Part shown: positions 15,000 to 22,358 of the stretch, in pieces | How the letters are laid out: every line of letters begins with the position of its first letter | Position numbering within the stretch: the stretch's first letter is position 1 | From: an uncultured Nocardioidaceae bacterium | GTDB taxonomy: Bacteria > Actinomycetota > Actinomycetes > Propionibacteriales > Nocardioidaceae | Direction: 5' to 3' | Assembly (NCBI GenBank): GCA_902805865.1 | Contig: CADCUK010000083.1 | Location: 1 to 33,752 of the forward strand | Length of the DNA: 33,752 nt | The notes under the pieces: generated by a model | What the model was told of the DNA's origin: nothing | Database searches by the model: none | Seen by the model: the letters and a program-made list of their open reading frames with translations, nothing else | Program-made: the position numbers and the translations under genes

Positions 15000-15658
15000 G
15001 ACAGCGTCCTCCAGAAGTCGCGCGCGGTGCGGACGGTGCCCTTCACCGACCCCGACACCTTCGACCGGGTGCCGGTCGCCCGGGGGTGGTAGCTGACGTC
15101 GTGCTCGACGAGCCGCCAACCGGCCAGGGTCGCCTTCTGCAGCAGCTCCACCGGGTAGCCGAACCGCCGGTCCTGCAGGTCGAGGTCCAGGAGCGCCTGG
15201 CGGCGGCAGACGCGCATCGGCGCGATGTCGTGGGCGTCCATCCCGATCCGCCGACGGAGCCACCACACCACGAGCGTGTTGCCGGCACGGGCGTGCCACG
15301 GCCACACCCCACGGCGTCCCACCGGTCGTCGGCGGCCGACCGCCATGTCCGCGACCCCCGACGCGACCTCGGCCAGCATCGGCAGGAGCTCGTGCGGGTC
15401 GAAGGAGCCGTCACCGTCCATGACCGCCAGGTAGTCACGGGTCGCTGCGACGACACCGGCGTGCACGGCCGCGCCGTACCCCGGCACCTCCTCCACCACC
15501 ACGGTGGCGCCGAGGCCGCGGGCGACCTCGGCGGTCCCGTCGGTGGAGCCGTTGTCGACCACGATCACCGAGAACTCCTCGGGCACCTTCGCCAGCAGGG
15601 CCGGCAGGGCGAGGGCCTCGTCACGGCACGGCAGGATCAGGTCACAGGTGGCAGCCAC
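14996..15658 (-). CDS. Family 2 glycosyltransferase, polyprenyl-phosphate type
   Basis: 220 residues from the GTG at 15658. In-frame starts further up (15712) would run into the divergent gene, and a TACGGT box sits six bases before the GTG. It is a GT-A enzyme resembling dolichyl/polyprenyl-phosphate mannosyl synthases: LPCRDEALALPALL (9-22), VIVVDNGSTDGT (31-42), YLAVMDGDGSFDPHEL with the DxD metal site (81-83), and VGRRRPVGRRG. It has no C-terminal membrane helices and is thus a soluble or peripheral synthase. It leads an operon with DUF2064 and FUSC genes. The expected reaction is transfer of a sugar to a polyprenyl phosphate; the sugar may be the methylthio-pentose proposed for this cluster. 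Confidence 0.88.
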   Translation of the reverse strand: MAATCDLILPCRDEALALPALLAKVPEEFSVIVVDNGSTDGTAEVARGLGATVVVEEVPGYGAAVHAGVVAATRDYLAVMDGDGSFDPHELLPMLAEVASGVADMAVGRRRPVGRRGVWPWHARAGNTLVVWWLRRRIGMDAHDIAPMRVCRRQALLDLDLQDRRFGYPVELLQKATLAGWRLVEHDVSYHPRATGTRSKVSGSVKGTVRTARDFWRTLS

Positions 15659-15664
15659 CGGGAC

Positions 15665-15670
15665 ACCGTA
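15665..15670 (-). promoter_or_regulatory. -10 box of the GT2 operon (TACGGT)
   Basis: TACGGT on the minus strand ends six bases before the GTG at 15658. It supports this start and a leaderless mRNA. Confidence 0.4.
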
Positions 15671-15697
15671 GCCACGGGGTGCTCCCCGAGGCTCCCC

Positions 15698-15703
15698 TAG
15701 GCT
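15698..15703 (+). promoter_or_regulatory. -10 box of the GT-C-like gene (TAGGCT)
   Basis: TAGGCT ends seven bases before the ATG at 15711, back to back with the GT2 promoter. The two divergent genes share a region of only 52 bases. Confidence 0.4.
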
Positions 15704-15710
15704 CGCCACC

Positions 15711-17063
15711 ATGTCGACCACCGCAGGCGATCGTGCTCGGCTGGTGCGGTGGGCACCGTGGGGCGGACTCGTCGTGGTTGCGGTCCTGCTGGTGCTGGCG
15801 ATCGGGCTGCCCCGCTGGTGGGAGTGGGAGGTGTACAGCCACTCGACGCCCGACCCGTCCAACGTGCCGCCCTTGCACTCGCTCTGGGAACCGAAGGTCG
15901 GCCCGGGCACGGTGCCTGCGCTGCTGATCGCGCTGCTGGGCTGGCGCTACGGACCGTCCCTCGCCGAGCGGTTGTCCTGGTCACGGCTGCTCGTCGCGTC
16001 GTACGTCGTGGGGGTGGCCTGGCTCTTCGCGCTCGCGTACGTCGACGGAGCCGAGGGCGTCACCCGGGTGCTGGGCAACCCCTACGAGTACCTCGAGACC
16101 GCCCGGACGGTGACCGATGTCCCGGCGATGATCGACGAGTACGTCAGCCGGATCCCCTACGCAGCCGAGCCCGACAACTGGGTGACGCACATCGCGGGTC
16201 ACCCGCCGGGCGCCCTGTTGTTCTTCGTGGTGCTCGACCGGCTGGGGCTCGGCGGCGACGACGCGGCGGCGGTGGTCGTGATCCTCATCGGGGCCACGGT
16301 CCCGGCCGCCGTGCTGTCGACGCTGCGGACCCTGGGCGCGGAGCCGGCTGCCCGACGGGCGGCACCGTTCCTGACCCTCGGCCCCGCGGCGGTGTGGATG
16401 GCGGTCTCGGCCGACGCGGTGTTCGCCGCCGTGGCCGCCTGGGGGTTGGCGGCGCTCGCCGTCGCCGCCACTCGACGTACCTCCGCGGCCCTCGTCGGCT
16501 GGTCGGTGCTGGCCGGCGTCGTGCTCGGCTCCTGCCTGCTGCTGTCCTACGGGCTGGCCCTGCTGGGCTTCCTGGCCCTCGCGGTCCTTGCCGCGGGGCG
16601 CTCGTGGCGACCGCTGCCGGTCGCCGCGATCTCCGCCACGGCGCCGATCCTGGCGATGGCAGCCTTCGGCTACACGCTGTGGGAGGCGTTCCCGGTGCTC
16701 CGGGAGCGGTACCTCGACGGACTGGCCGCGGACCGGCCCGCCACCTACTGGTGGTGGGGCAACCTCGCTGCGCTGTGCCTGAGTGCCGGCCCGGTCCTCG
16801 GCGCTGCTCTGGGGCGGCTCGCAGCGCTCGGGCGACAGGCGGACCGGACCGTGCTGCTGCTCGCCGGTGCCGCGGTCGCGACGATCGTGGCCGCCGACGC
16901 CTCGGGGATGAGCAAGGCCGAGGTGGAGCGGATCTGGCTGCCGTTCGTCCCGTGGCTGCTGGTGGCAACGGCGGTGCTGCCCGGCCGTTGGCGCCAGTGG
17001 GGGCTCGCCCTGCAGCTCGTGTGCGCGCTGGTCGTCCAGCACCTGCTCTACACGAGCTGGTGA
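15711..17063 (+). CDS. Polytopic GT-C-like membrane glycosyltransferase
   Basis: 450 residues, ATG start, about ten to twelve membrane helices from residue 18 to 445. The first outside loop (RWWEWEVYSHSTPDPSN, 35-51) is acidic and aromatic, as in GT-C enzymes that use polyprenyl-phosphate sugars. A conserved-looking HIAGHPPGALL (160-170) and MSKAEVERIWLPF late in the chain suggest lipid-sugar binding and catalysis. From memory, length and context match M. tuberculosis Rv0541c (about 449 residues), linked to adding 5-methylthio-xylose to lipoarabinomannan. It is divergent from the GT2 gene and convergent with the epimerase gene, with the two stop codons touching. Membrane GT-C is likely; donor and acceptor are inferred. 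Confidence 0.75.
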   Translation: MSTTAGDRARLVRWAPWGGLVVVAVLLVLAIGLPRWWEWEVYSHSTPDPSNVPPLHSLWEPKVGPGTVPALLIALLGWRYGPSLAERLSWSRLLVASYVVGVAWLFALAYVDGAEGVTRVLGNPYEYLETARTVTDVPAMIDEYVSRIPYAAEPDNWVTHIAGHPPGALLFFVVLDRLGLGGDDAAAVVVILIGATVPAAVLSTLRTLGAEPAARRAAPFLTLGPAAVWMAVSADAVFAAVAAWGLAALAVAATRRTSAALVGWSVLAGVVLGSCLLLSYGLALLGFLALAVLAAGRSWRPLPVAAISATAPILAMAAFGYTLWEAFPVLRERYLDGLAADRPATYWWWGNLAALCLSAGPVLGAALGRLAALGRQADRTVLLLAGAAVATIVAADASGMSKAEVERIWLPFVPWLLVATAVLPGRWRQWGLALQLVCALVVQHLLYTSW

Positions 17064-18104
17064 TCAGCCGCGCAGCGGTGCTGTGGCAAATGCCGGGAGG
17101 CCCTGCTCCGGCAGGACCTGTGCCTCGAACCCGAGCTCGCGTCGTGCCCGCTCCGGAGACGCGACGACGTGCCGGACGTCCCCGGCGCGGTACTCACCGG
17201 TGACCCGTGGACGGACGTCGCTGCCCGTGCCGTCGGCGACGAGCTCCGCGACCTGCCGGATCGAGATCGGCTTGCCCGAGCAGACGTTGAACGAGCGGAG
17301 ACCACCGACCGGCTCCGACACCACCGCGTCGATCGCGGCGAGGTTCGCGCGCGCGACGTCGTCCACGTGCACGAAGTCCCGCACCTGGGCGCCGTCCTCG
17401 AAGACCCGCGGCGCCTCGCCGCGTTCGATCGACGACCTGAACATCGCGGCGACGCCCGAGTAGGGCGTGTCCTTGGGCATCCTCGGCCCGTACACGTTGT
17501 GGTAGCGCAGAGCCACCACTGCGCCGTCGGCCTGCCGGGCCCACGAGGAGGCGTAGTGCTCCTGGGCGAGCTTGCTGGCGGCGTAGGCACTGCGGGGGTC
17601 GAGCCGTGCGTCCTCGTCGATCAGCTGCCAGTCGAGGGCGCGGCCGCAGGCGCAATAATTGTCAAACCGGCCGGAATCCAGCGCCTCGCGCGCCCGGGCC
17701 GGCGGCACATGGGTCCCGTGCTCGGCGCACGAGTAGCGCCCTTCGCCGTAGACGACCATCGAGGAGGCCAGGACCATCCGGTCGACGCCGGCTTCGTGCA
17801 TCGCCGCCAGCAGCGCCGCGGTCCCGAGGTCGTTGTGCGCCGCGTAGTGCGGAAGGTCGGCGACCCTGACCCCCGCCCCGACCAGCGCGGCCTGGTGGCA
17901 CACGACGTCCACGCCCCGCAGCAGGTCGACCCACTCCCCTGCGTCCCGTACGTCGAGGTGGTGGGTGTCTTCCGGAGGCGCCGTGCCGTGGTGCGCCTGG
18001 TCGAGCAGCAGGTCGACACCGAGGACCTCGTCGCCCCTCGCCTCCAGCGCAGAGCCGACGGCACCGCCGATGAAGCCGGCCGAGCCGGTCAGGAGGACCT
18101 TCAC
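17064..18104 (-). CDS. NAD-dependent nucleotide-sugar epimerase (GalE-like)
   Basis: 346 residues from the GTG at 18104, overlapping the phosphorylase stop (GTGA). It is an extended [11 protein letters not shown] (8-14), [22 protein letters not shown] near 113-122, the catalytic Y174/K178 in YAASK, and the sugar-binding [12 protein letters not shown] and [11 protein letters not shown] segments. Between the Ser and the Tyr sits an insertion, about residues 124-165, with NYCACGRAL, which looks like half of a zinc ribbon. In M. tuberculosis a GalE-like gene (galE3, Rv0536) also follows the methylthioadenosine phosphorylase gene, as I recall. C3 inversion of a ribose-derived unit to xylose would fit the cluster. 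Epimerase family is firm; the substrate is inferred. Confidence 0.87.
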   Translation of the reverse strand: MKVLLTGSAGFIGGAVGSALEARGDEVLGVDLLLDQAHHGTAPPEDTHHLDVRDAGEWVDLLRGVDVVCHQAALVGAGVRVADLPHYAAHNDLGTAALLAAMHEAGVDRMVLASSMVVYGEGRYSCAEHGTHVPPARAREALDSGRFDNYCACGRALDWQLIDEDARLDPRSAYAASKLAQEHYASSWARQADGAVVALRYHNVYGPRMPKDTPYSGVAAMFRSSIERGEAPRVFEDGAQVRDFVHVDDVARANLAAIDAVVSEPVGGLRSFNVCSGKPISIRQVAELVADGTGSDVRPRVTGEYRAGDVRHVVASPERARRELGFEAQVLPEQGLPAFATAPLRG

Positions 18105-18907
18105 GCCGATGCCCCCGGCACGTCGTAGGTCAGCTCGATGCCGTCGGCCCAGGTGGAGCAGGAGCACCCCTCGGGGTCGGGCAGCATCGACACCGTGTCG
18201 GTCAGCAGCGTCTTGAGCCGTTCGAGGTTCCGGGCGAACAGCGCGAACACCTCTTCCTGTCCGACACCGGAGCCGCTCTCCACACCGGCGTCCAGATCCG
18301 TCACCAGCGCGATGGAGGTGTAGCACTGCCGCATCTCGCGGGCGAGCGCTGCCTCAGGATGGCCGGTCATGTTGATCAGCGACCAGCCCTGGGCCGCATA
18401 GTGCTGGGACTCCGCGCGGGTCGAGAACCGTGGCCCCTCCACGACGACCATCGTGCCCCCGACGCGCACCGACGGGTCGGCCTCGGCCACCGTGCGGGAC
18501 AGCCGTCCGCAGTAGGGGTCGGCGAACGGCAGGTGCACCGCGCCGGACTCGACGTAGCTCTGGGTGCGTCCGAAGGTGCGGTCCACGAGCTGGTCGGGGA
18601 CGACGACGTCCCCCGGCGCGACGTCGTGCGAGAGGCCCCCGACGGCGCACGGCGCCAGCACCTGGCGCACACCCAGGGACCGCAGCGCCCACAGGTTCGC
18701 GCGGTACGGGATCCGGTGCGGCGGGTAGGCGTGCCCTGCGCCGTGGCGGGGCAGGAAGGCGACCCTGCGGCCGGACACGGTGCCGACCGCGACCGGCGCC
18801 GACGGGGCGCCGTAAGGAGTCTCGACGACGCGTTCCTCCGGGTCCTCGATGAACGAGTAGAAGCCGGTTCCGCCGATGACGCCGACCTCGGCGCTTGGGT
18901 TGGTCAT
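18101..18907 (-). CDS. mtnP: S-methyl-5'-thioadenosine phosphorylase
   Basis: 268 residues from the ATG at 18907; the ORF-track extension to 19003 is rejected because CACAGT lies six bases before this ATG. It is a trimeric PNP/MTAP-family enzyme splitting methylthioadenosine into adenine and methylthioribose-1-phosphate. Seen: IGGTGFYSF (11-19), FLPRHGAGH (51-59) with phosphate-binding residues, [13 protein letters not shown] (68-80), [14 protein letters not shown] (178-191), and VTDLDAG with D204 and D206, the acids that favour adenine in MTAPs. Its translation is coupled to the sugar epimerase by a GTGA overlap, which is odd for plain methionine salvage and suggests the methylthioribose-1-phosphate is fed into a sugar pathway. 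A minor ambiguity with inosine-type phosphorylases remains. Confidence 0.88.
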   Translation of the reverse strand: MTNPSAEVGVIGGTGFYSFIEDPEERVVETPYGAPSAPVAVGTVSGRRVAFLPRHGAGHAYPPHRIPYRANLWALRSLGVRQVLAPCAVGGLSHDVAPGDVVVPDQLVDRTFGRTQSYVESGAVHLPFADPYCGRLSRTVAEADPSVRVGGTMVVVEGPRFSTRAESQHYAAQGWSLINMTGHPEAALAREMRQCYTSIALVTDLDAGVESGSGVGQEEVFALFARNLERLKTLLTDTVSMLPDPEGCSCSTWADGIELTYDVPGASA

Positions 18908-18913
18908 GGGCTC

Positions 18914-18919
18914 ACTGTG
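18914..18919 (-). promoter_or_regulatory. -10-like box of the phosphorylase-epimerase operon (CACAGT)
   Basis: CACAGT on the minus strand ends six bases before the ATG at 18907. It fits the leaderless pattern of the window, though its first base departs from TANNNT. Confidence 0.35.
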
Positions 18920-19017
18920 CCCATCGCGAGGAGAACAAGACCAATCCTCACGCCACTGCGCACCGAACGAATCATGACAGGCACGATCACCCAACATGAA
19001 CAAGGATGTGTTTTTCC

Positions 19018-19683
19018 ATGCGCTCGAACAAGGCCCCCCGTCGACTCGTCGCGGGCGTCGCCTCGGCCGCGCTCCTCGCTTTCCCGCTCGCCGCTTGCTC
19101 CGACAACGGCGGCAAGGGCAGTGGCGGCTCCGGCTCCTCCGCCCCCAAGCCCGTCGCGGTCGTGGAAGCCATCTCGGGCGAGTCCACCGCGATCAAGCTC
19201 GACAAGGGCTTCACCGACGCTCTCACGAAGCTCAAGCTGACCCCCGGCGTCACCGGGACCGCGAAGCTGACCGACGGCTCGCTCGTGTTCCCCATCACCG
19301 GTGGCAACGTGACCGTGTTCAAGCCCGGCCAGGTCTCGCCGTACGTCGTGGGCCAGGTCCAGCACGAGGGCTCCGGCCTCTCGCTGACGGCCGGCGGCAC
19401 CAAGGTCGAGCTCACCAACTTCAACGTCGACCCCACGATCTCCAAGGTGTACGGCGACGTGACGGTCAACGGCAAGGTGGCTGCCACCAGCGCCCACCTG
19501 TTCGAGCTCGACGGTCGCACCCTGAAGCCGCTCCAGACCAAGGGCAACACCGCGATCCTCGAGGGCACCAAGGTCATGATCTCGGGCACCGCAGCTCCGC
19601 TGCTGAACGACACCTTCGGGACCGACGCGGTCAAGACCGGTCTGCTCGTCGGCATCGCGAAGATCACCGTCAACGTCAAGTGA
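19018..19683 (+). CDS. Lipoprotein of unknown function
   Basis: 221 residues from the ATG at 19018, with AAGGA 11-12 bases upstream; an upstream in-frame ATG at 19006 is less likely because it overlaps that site. A lipoprotein signal, RRLVAGVASAALLAFPLAAC, ends in the lipobox LAAC (Cys27). A Gly/Ser linker (about 28-44) leads to a single beta-rich domain: AKLTDGSLVFPITGGNVTVF, then GQVQHEGSGLSLTAGGTKVELTNFNVDP, KVYGDVTVNGK, and an end at LLVGIAKITVNVK. I recognise no named domain. It should sit on the outer face of the membrane. The 110-base gap to the divergent phosphorylase gene holds no promoter I could define. Confidence 0.82.
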   Translation: MRSNKAPRRLVAGVASAALLAFPLAACSDNGGKGSGGSGSSAPKPVAVVEAISGESTAIKLDKGFTDALTKLKLTPGVTGTAKLTDGSLVFPITGGNVTVFKPGQVSPYVVGQVQHEGSGLSLTAGGTKVELTNFNVDPTISKVYGDVTVNGKVAATSAHLFELDGRTLKPLQTKGNTAILEGTKVMISGTAAPLLNDTFGTDAVKTGLLVGIAKITVNVK

Positions 19684-19725
19684 GACAGCCCCTGACGGGG
19701 CCCTCCGTCCACCTCTGATCCTCTC

Positions 19726-19760
19726 GGCGCGGGGGCCGGCCAACCGCCGGCCCTCGCGCC
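19726..19760 (+). terminator. Strong hairpin after the lipoprotein gene
   Basis: GGCGCGGGGGCCGGC (19726-19740) pairs with GCCGGCCCTCGCGCC (19746-19760) around a CAACC loop, giving 15 pairs with one G-U. It is a terminator by position and strength, although no T-tract follows. Confidence 0.65.
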
Positions 19761-19775
19761 GTTGGGTCACTTCGC

Positions 19776-19781
19776 TAGGTT
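19776..19781 (+). promoter_or_regulatory. -10 box of the methyltransferase gene (TAGGTT)
   Basis: TAGGTT ends six bases before the GTG at 19788, just downstream of the terminator hairpin. The AT-rich TTTATT between box and start is conspicuous in this GC-rich DNA. Confidence 0.5.
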
Positions 19782-19787
19782 TTTATT

Positions 19788-20468
19788 GTGACGGACGACA
19801 CGATTTCCTTCGGCACGGCGCCGTCGGCGGACACCGGTCAGGTCACCTCCGCCGAGGCCCTCGACGCTGCCTTCGCCGGCAAGCCCGTCGAGCTGGTGCT
19901 GTCCGACGGGCAGGTGAAGCACTTCGCTGCGCACCGGTGGACCGGTTCAGCCACCGCCACCGAGGTGGCGCTGTTCGTCGACCCCTGCACGGGGCCGACC
20001 CTGGACGTGGGGTGCGGCCCGGGGCGACTGACCGCGGCACTGACCGACAAGGGGCTGCCTGCGCTCGGCATCGACATCTCCGCCGAAGCGGTCCGGCTCA
20101 CCCGTGAGCGGGGCGGCGCGGCCGTCCAGCACGACGTCTTCGACGAGCTGCCGGGCGGCTCGAGGTGGCAGCACATCCTCCTGGCCGACGGGAACGTCGG
20201 GCTGGGCGGTGACCCGGTGCACCTGCTGCGCCGCCTGCTCGCGCTCCTCCAGACCGGTGGCACGCTGCTCGTCGAGATCGCCGGCCCCGGGGTCGACTGC
20301 GGTCGTGAGCAGGTCCACCTCCGGGTAGGGGACAAGGTGTCCGAGCCGTTCCACTGGGCCACGGTGGGCGTGGACGGCATCGAGGACGTCGCCGCCGCGG
20401 CCGGCCTGGCGGTCATCGGCGTCCGAGCCCTCGCCGACCGCCACGTGGCCACGCTCAGCGCTCTCTGA
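19788..20468 (+). CDS. Class I SAM-dependent methyltransferase
   Basis: 226 residues with a GTG start, probably leaderless. It has a Rossmann methyltransferase core: motif I LDVGCGPGRLTAAL, motif II LGIDISAEAVRLTRERG, a short post-II QHDVFDELPGG and LLLVEIAGPG-like motif V (TLLVEIAG). Before it, LVLSDGQVKHFAAHRWTG (about 37-54) is an N-terminal cap. The target is unknown. It lies 16 bases ahead of the molybdopterin oxidoreductase gene, next to the phosphorylase/epimerase/GT set, so methylation of a sugar, lipid or cofactor is possible. Family certain, role open. Confidence 0.85.
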   Translation: MTDDTISFGTAPSADTGQVTSAEALDAAFAGKPVELVLSDGQVKHFAAHRWTGSATATEVALFVDPCTGPTLDVGCGPGRLTAALTDKGLPALGIDISAEAVRLTRERGGAAVQHDVFDELPGGSRWQHILLADGNVGLGGDPVHLLRRLLALLQTGGTLLVEIAGPGVDCGREQVHLRVGDKVSEPFHWATVGVDGIEDVAAAAGLAVIGVRALADRHVATLSAL

Positions 20469-20484
20469 GAGCACACTGGTGCCC

Positions 20485-21690
20485 ATGCCTCCAACGTGGC
20501 GGAGCCCGCTCCGTGGCCCGTGGCTGACCTCGGTCCTCGGGCTGGTCCTGCTCGTCACGCTCCCGGTGGTCACGCTCACCGGGCTCCTGTCCTACGTCGC
20601 CTACGGGCCTGACCTCGGCCAGGCCCGACCCGATGACGTCGGGCTGCTGCACCTGCCGTTCTTCGACTGGCCGACCCGGCCCAGCTGGCTCTACCGGCTC
20701 AACCAGGGGACACACGTCGTGCTCGGCCTGGTGCTCATCCCGGTCGTGCTGGCGAAGCTCTGGTCGGTCATCCCACGCCTGTTCGTCTTCCCTCCCGTGC
20801 GGTCGGTCGCGCACGCACTGGAGCGCATCACGCTCCTCATGCTCGTGGGTGGCGCGTTGTTCGAGATCGCGACCGGCGTGCTCAACATCCAGTACGACTA
20901 CGTCTTCGGCTTCAGCTTCTACACCGCGCACTACTACGGCGCGTGGGTGTTCATCGCCGGGTTCGTGTCCCACGTGGCCCTCAAGCTGCCCGCCGCGCTG
21001 CGCACGATCCGCTCCCGGTCCGAGGCGGACGAGGACCCGGAGGGTGAGCCCGGGCTGGTCGCCACGGACCCTGCACCGGCGACGATGAGCCGACGCGGCG
21101 CGCTCGCGCTGGTCGGCGGAGGGTCGGCGCTGATGTTCGTGCTGACGGCGGGCCAGACGATCGGCGGCCCCGCGCGCCGCCTGGCCCTGCTGCTCCCCCG
21201 AGGTCGCGACCTCGGGGACGGCCCCAACGACTTCCCCGTCAACCGCACCGCCGAGGCAGCCGGCATCGACGCTGCGACGACGGAACAGGCCTGGCGCCTG
21301 TCGCTGAGCGGCGGGGCGGCCGCGGTCGAGCTGGACCGGGCCGCCCTCCTCGAGATGGAGCAGCACACCGCCGTGCTCCCGATCGCGTGCGTCGAGGGCT
21401 GGTCGACCACCCAGAGCTGGACGGGCGTACGGCTGCGTGACCTCGCAGCGCGCGCGGGGGTGGCACGTCCGTCGTCGGCGCTCGTCACCTCGCTCGAGGA
21501 GTCGGGCACCTTCAACCAGGCTGCGCTCCACGGCGGTCAGGTGCTGGACCCCGACTCCCTGCTGGCGCTGAAGGTGAACGGCGCCGAGCTGTCACTCGAC
21601 CACGGCTTCCCGGCACGGGTGATCGTGCCGGCGCTGCCCGGTGTGCTCAACACCAAGTGGGTGCGCTCGATCAGCTTCGAGGTGGACTGA
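20485..21690 (+). CDS. Cytochrome b-molybdopterin oxidoreductase fusion (dual Sec/Tat type)
   Basis: 401 residues from the ATG at 20485 (CACACT lies seven bases upstream; the ORF track uses a GTG two codons earlier). Residues 12-170 form four membrane helices with H77, H149 and H163; the 14-residue spacing of the last two suits b-type haem ligation. A linker then carries a twin-arginine-like SRRGALALVGGGSALMFVL (202-220), followed by an extracytoplasmic sulfite-oxidase-fold domain with the expected molybdenum ligand C302 in IACVEGWSTTQSW. This matches the actinobacterial polytopic molybdoenzymes, such as S. coelicolor Sco3746, in which Sec inserts the first helices and Tat moves the cofactor domain. 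The electron donor or acceptor and substrate are unknown. Confidence 0.88.
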   Translation: MPPTWRSPLRGPWLTSVLGLVLLVTLPVVTLTGLLSYVAYGPDLGQARPDDVGLLHLPFFDWPTRPSWLYRLNQGTHVVLGLVLIPVVLAKLWSVIPRLFVFPPVRSVAHALERITLLMLVGGALFEIATGVLNIQYDYVFGFSFYTAHYYGAWVFIAGFVSHVALKLPAALRTIRSRSEADEDPEGEPGLVATDPAPATMSRRGALALVGGGSALMFVLTAGQTIGGPARRLALLLPRGRDLGDGPNDFPVNRTAEAAGIDAATTEQAWRLSLSGGAAAVELDRAALLEMEQHTAVLPIACVEGWSTTQSWTGVRLRDLAARAGVARPSSALVTSLEESGTFNQAALHGGQVLDPDSLLALKVNGAELSLDHGFPARVIVPALPGVLNTKWVRSISFEVD

Positions 21691-21691
21691 C

Positions 21692-22225
21692 GTGCGTTCC
21701 CTCGTGACCCGCCTCCGCGAGCTGTACGGCGCTGGACCCACACACCTGCTGCTGATGCTGGCCGTGCTGCTGCTCGCCGGCTACGCCGTCCTCGTGCTGG
21801 GGCTCGACGAGCTGTTCGACCCCGACAGCTGGTGGCAGTCGATCGCCGTCTGGTTCGTCGGCGCCGCGATCGCCCACGACCTGCTCCTGTTCCCCGCCTA
21901 CGCCTTCGGAGACCGTCTCCTGACGGCTCGCCGGACTTCGCACCGCCCGGTCAGGACCCTGAACCACGTGCGGGTGCCGCTGCTCGCGACCGGGCTGACC
22001 TTCCTGGTCTTCTTCCCCGGGATCCTCCAGCAGGGGTCGGACGCGCACCTGCGGGCCAGCGGACTCACCCAGGAGCCGTACCTGGAGCGGTGGCTGCTCC
22101 TCAGCGCGGCGTTCTTCGCGGTCAGCGGCCTCGTCTACGCCGTGCGGCACGTCCGGCACGTGCGACAGGTCACCCCGCCGAAGAACCGAAGTGGTCAAGA
22201 ATCGGACGCTGAGCCGGTAGGGTGA
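21692..22225 (+). CDS. Small four-helix membrane protein
   Basis: 177 residues from the GTG at 21692, one base after the molybdoenzyme stop and with GAGGTGG upstream; the ORF-track start at 21641 lies inside the preceding gene. Four hydrophobic segments are seen: THLLLMLAVLLLAGYAVLVLGL, SIAVWFVGAAIAHDLLLFPAYAF, VPLLATGLTFLVFFPGI and WLLLSAAFFAVSGLVYAV. A conserved-looking RTLNHVRVPLLATGL loop precedes the third helix, and the tail is polar. I know no function. Tight coupling suggests a partner of the cytochrome b-molybdoenzyme, such as an assembly factor or an electron-transfer subunit; no cofactor motif is visible to decide this. Confidence 0.75.
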   Translation: MRSLVTRLRELYGAGPTHLLLMLAVLLLAGYAVLVLGLDELFDPDSWWQSIAVWFVGAAIAHDLLLFPAYAFGDRLLTARRTSHRPVRTLNHVRVPLLATGLTFLVFFPGILQQGSDAHLRASGLTQEPYLERWLLLSAAFFAVSGLVYAVRHVRHVRQVTPPKNRSGQESDAEPVG

Positions 22226-22358
22226 ACACATCGGCCCCATCCGTTCTGCCTCGGGCCGAGGTTGCACCGTCATCCACCGAGCGCCGCGGAGGACCATCCG
22301 CGCCGGGCAGGACGACCCCCTTACCTTCTGGAGTTGAGTTCCGGCGGCCTGTGCCGCC
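22218..22358 (+). promoter_or_regulatory. Promoter and structured leader of the helicase gene
   Basis: TAGGGT (22218-22223), overlapping the preceding stop, is a plausible -10 box and gives a leader of about 135 bases. The leader ends with a perfect hairpin, GGCGGC-CTGT-GCCGCC (22343-22358), eight bases before the ATG, where a Shine-Dalgarno would be expected and none is seen. Confidence 0.4.

Noticed and set aside
14319-15658. Arsenosugar biosynthesis operon, from the usual DUF2064/GT2 family names
   Set aside because: No arsenic methyltransferase (ArsM) or radical SAM ArsS is present; the methylthioadenosine link explains the context better.
19788-20468. Methyltransferase as an S-methylating enzyme that creates the methylthio sugar
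   Set aside because: The methylthio group already comes with methylthioadenosine, so no such step is needed; the target is left open.
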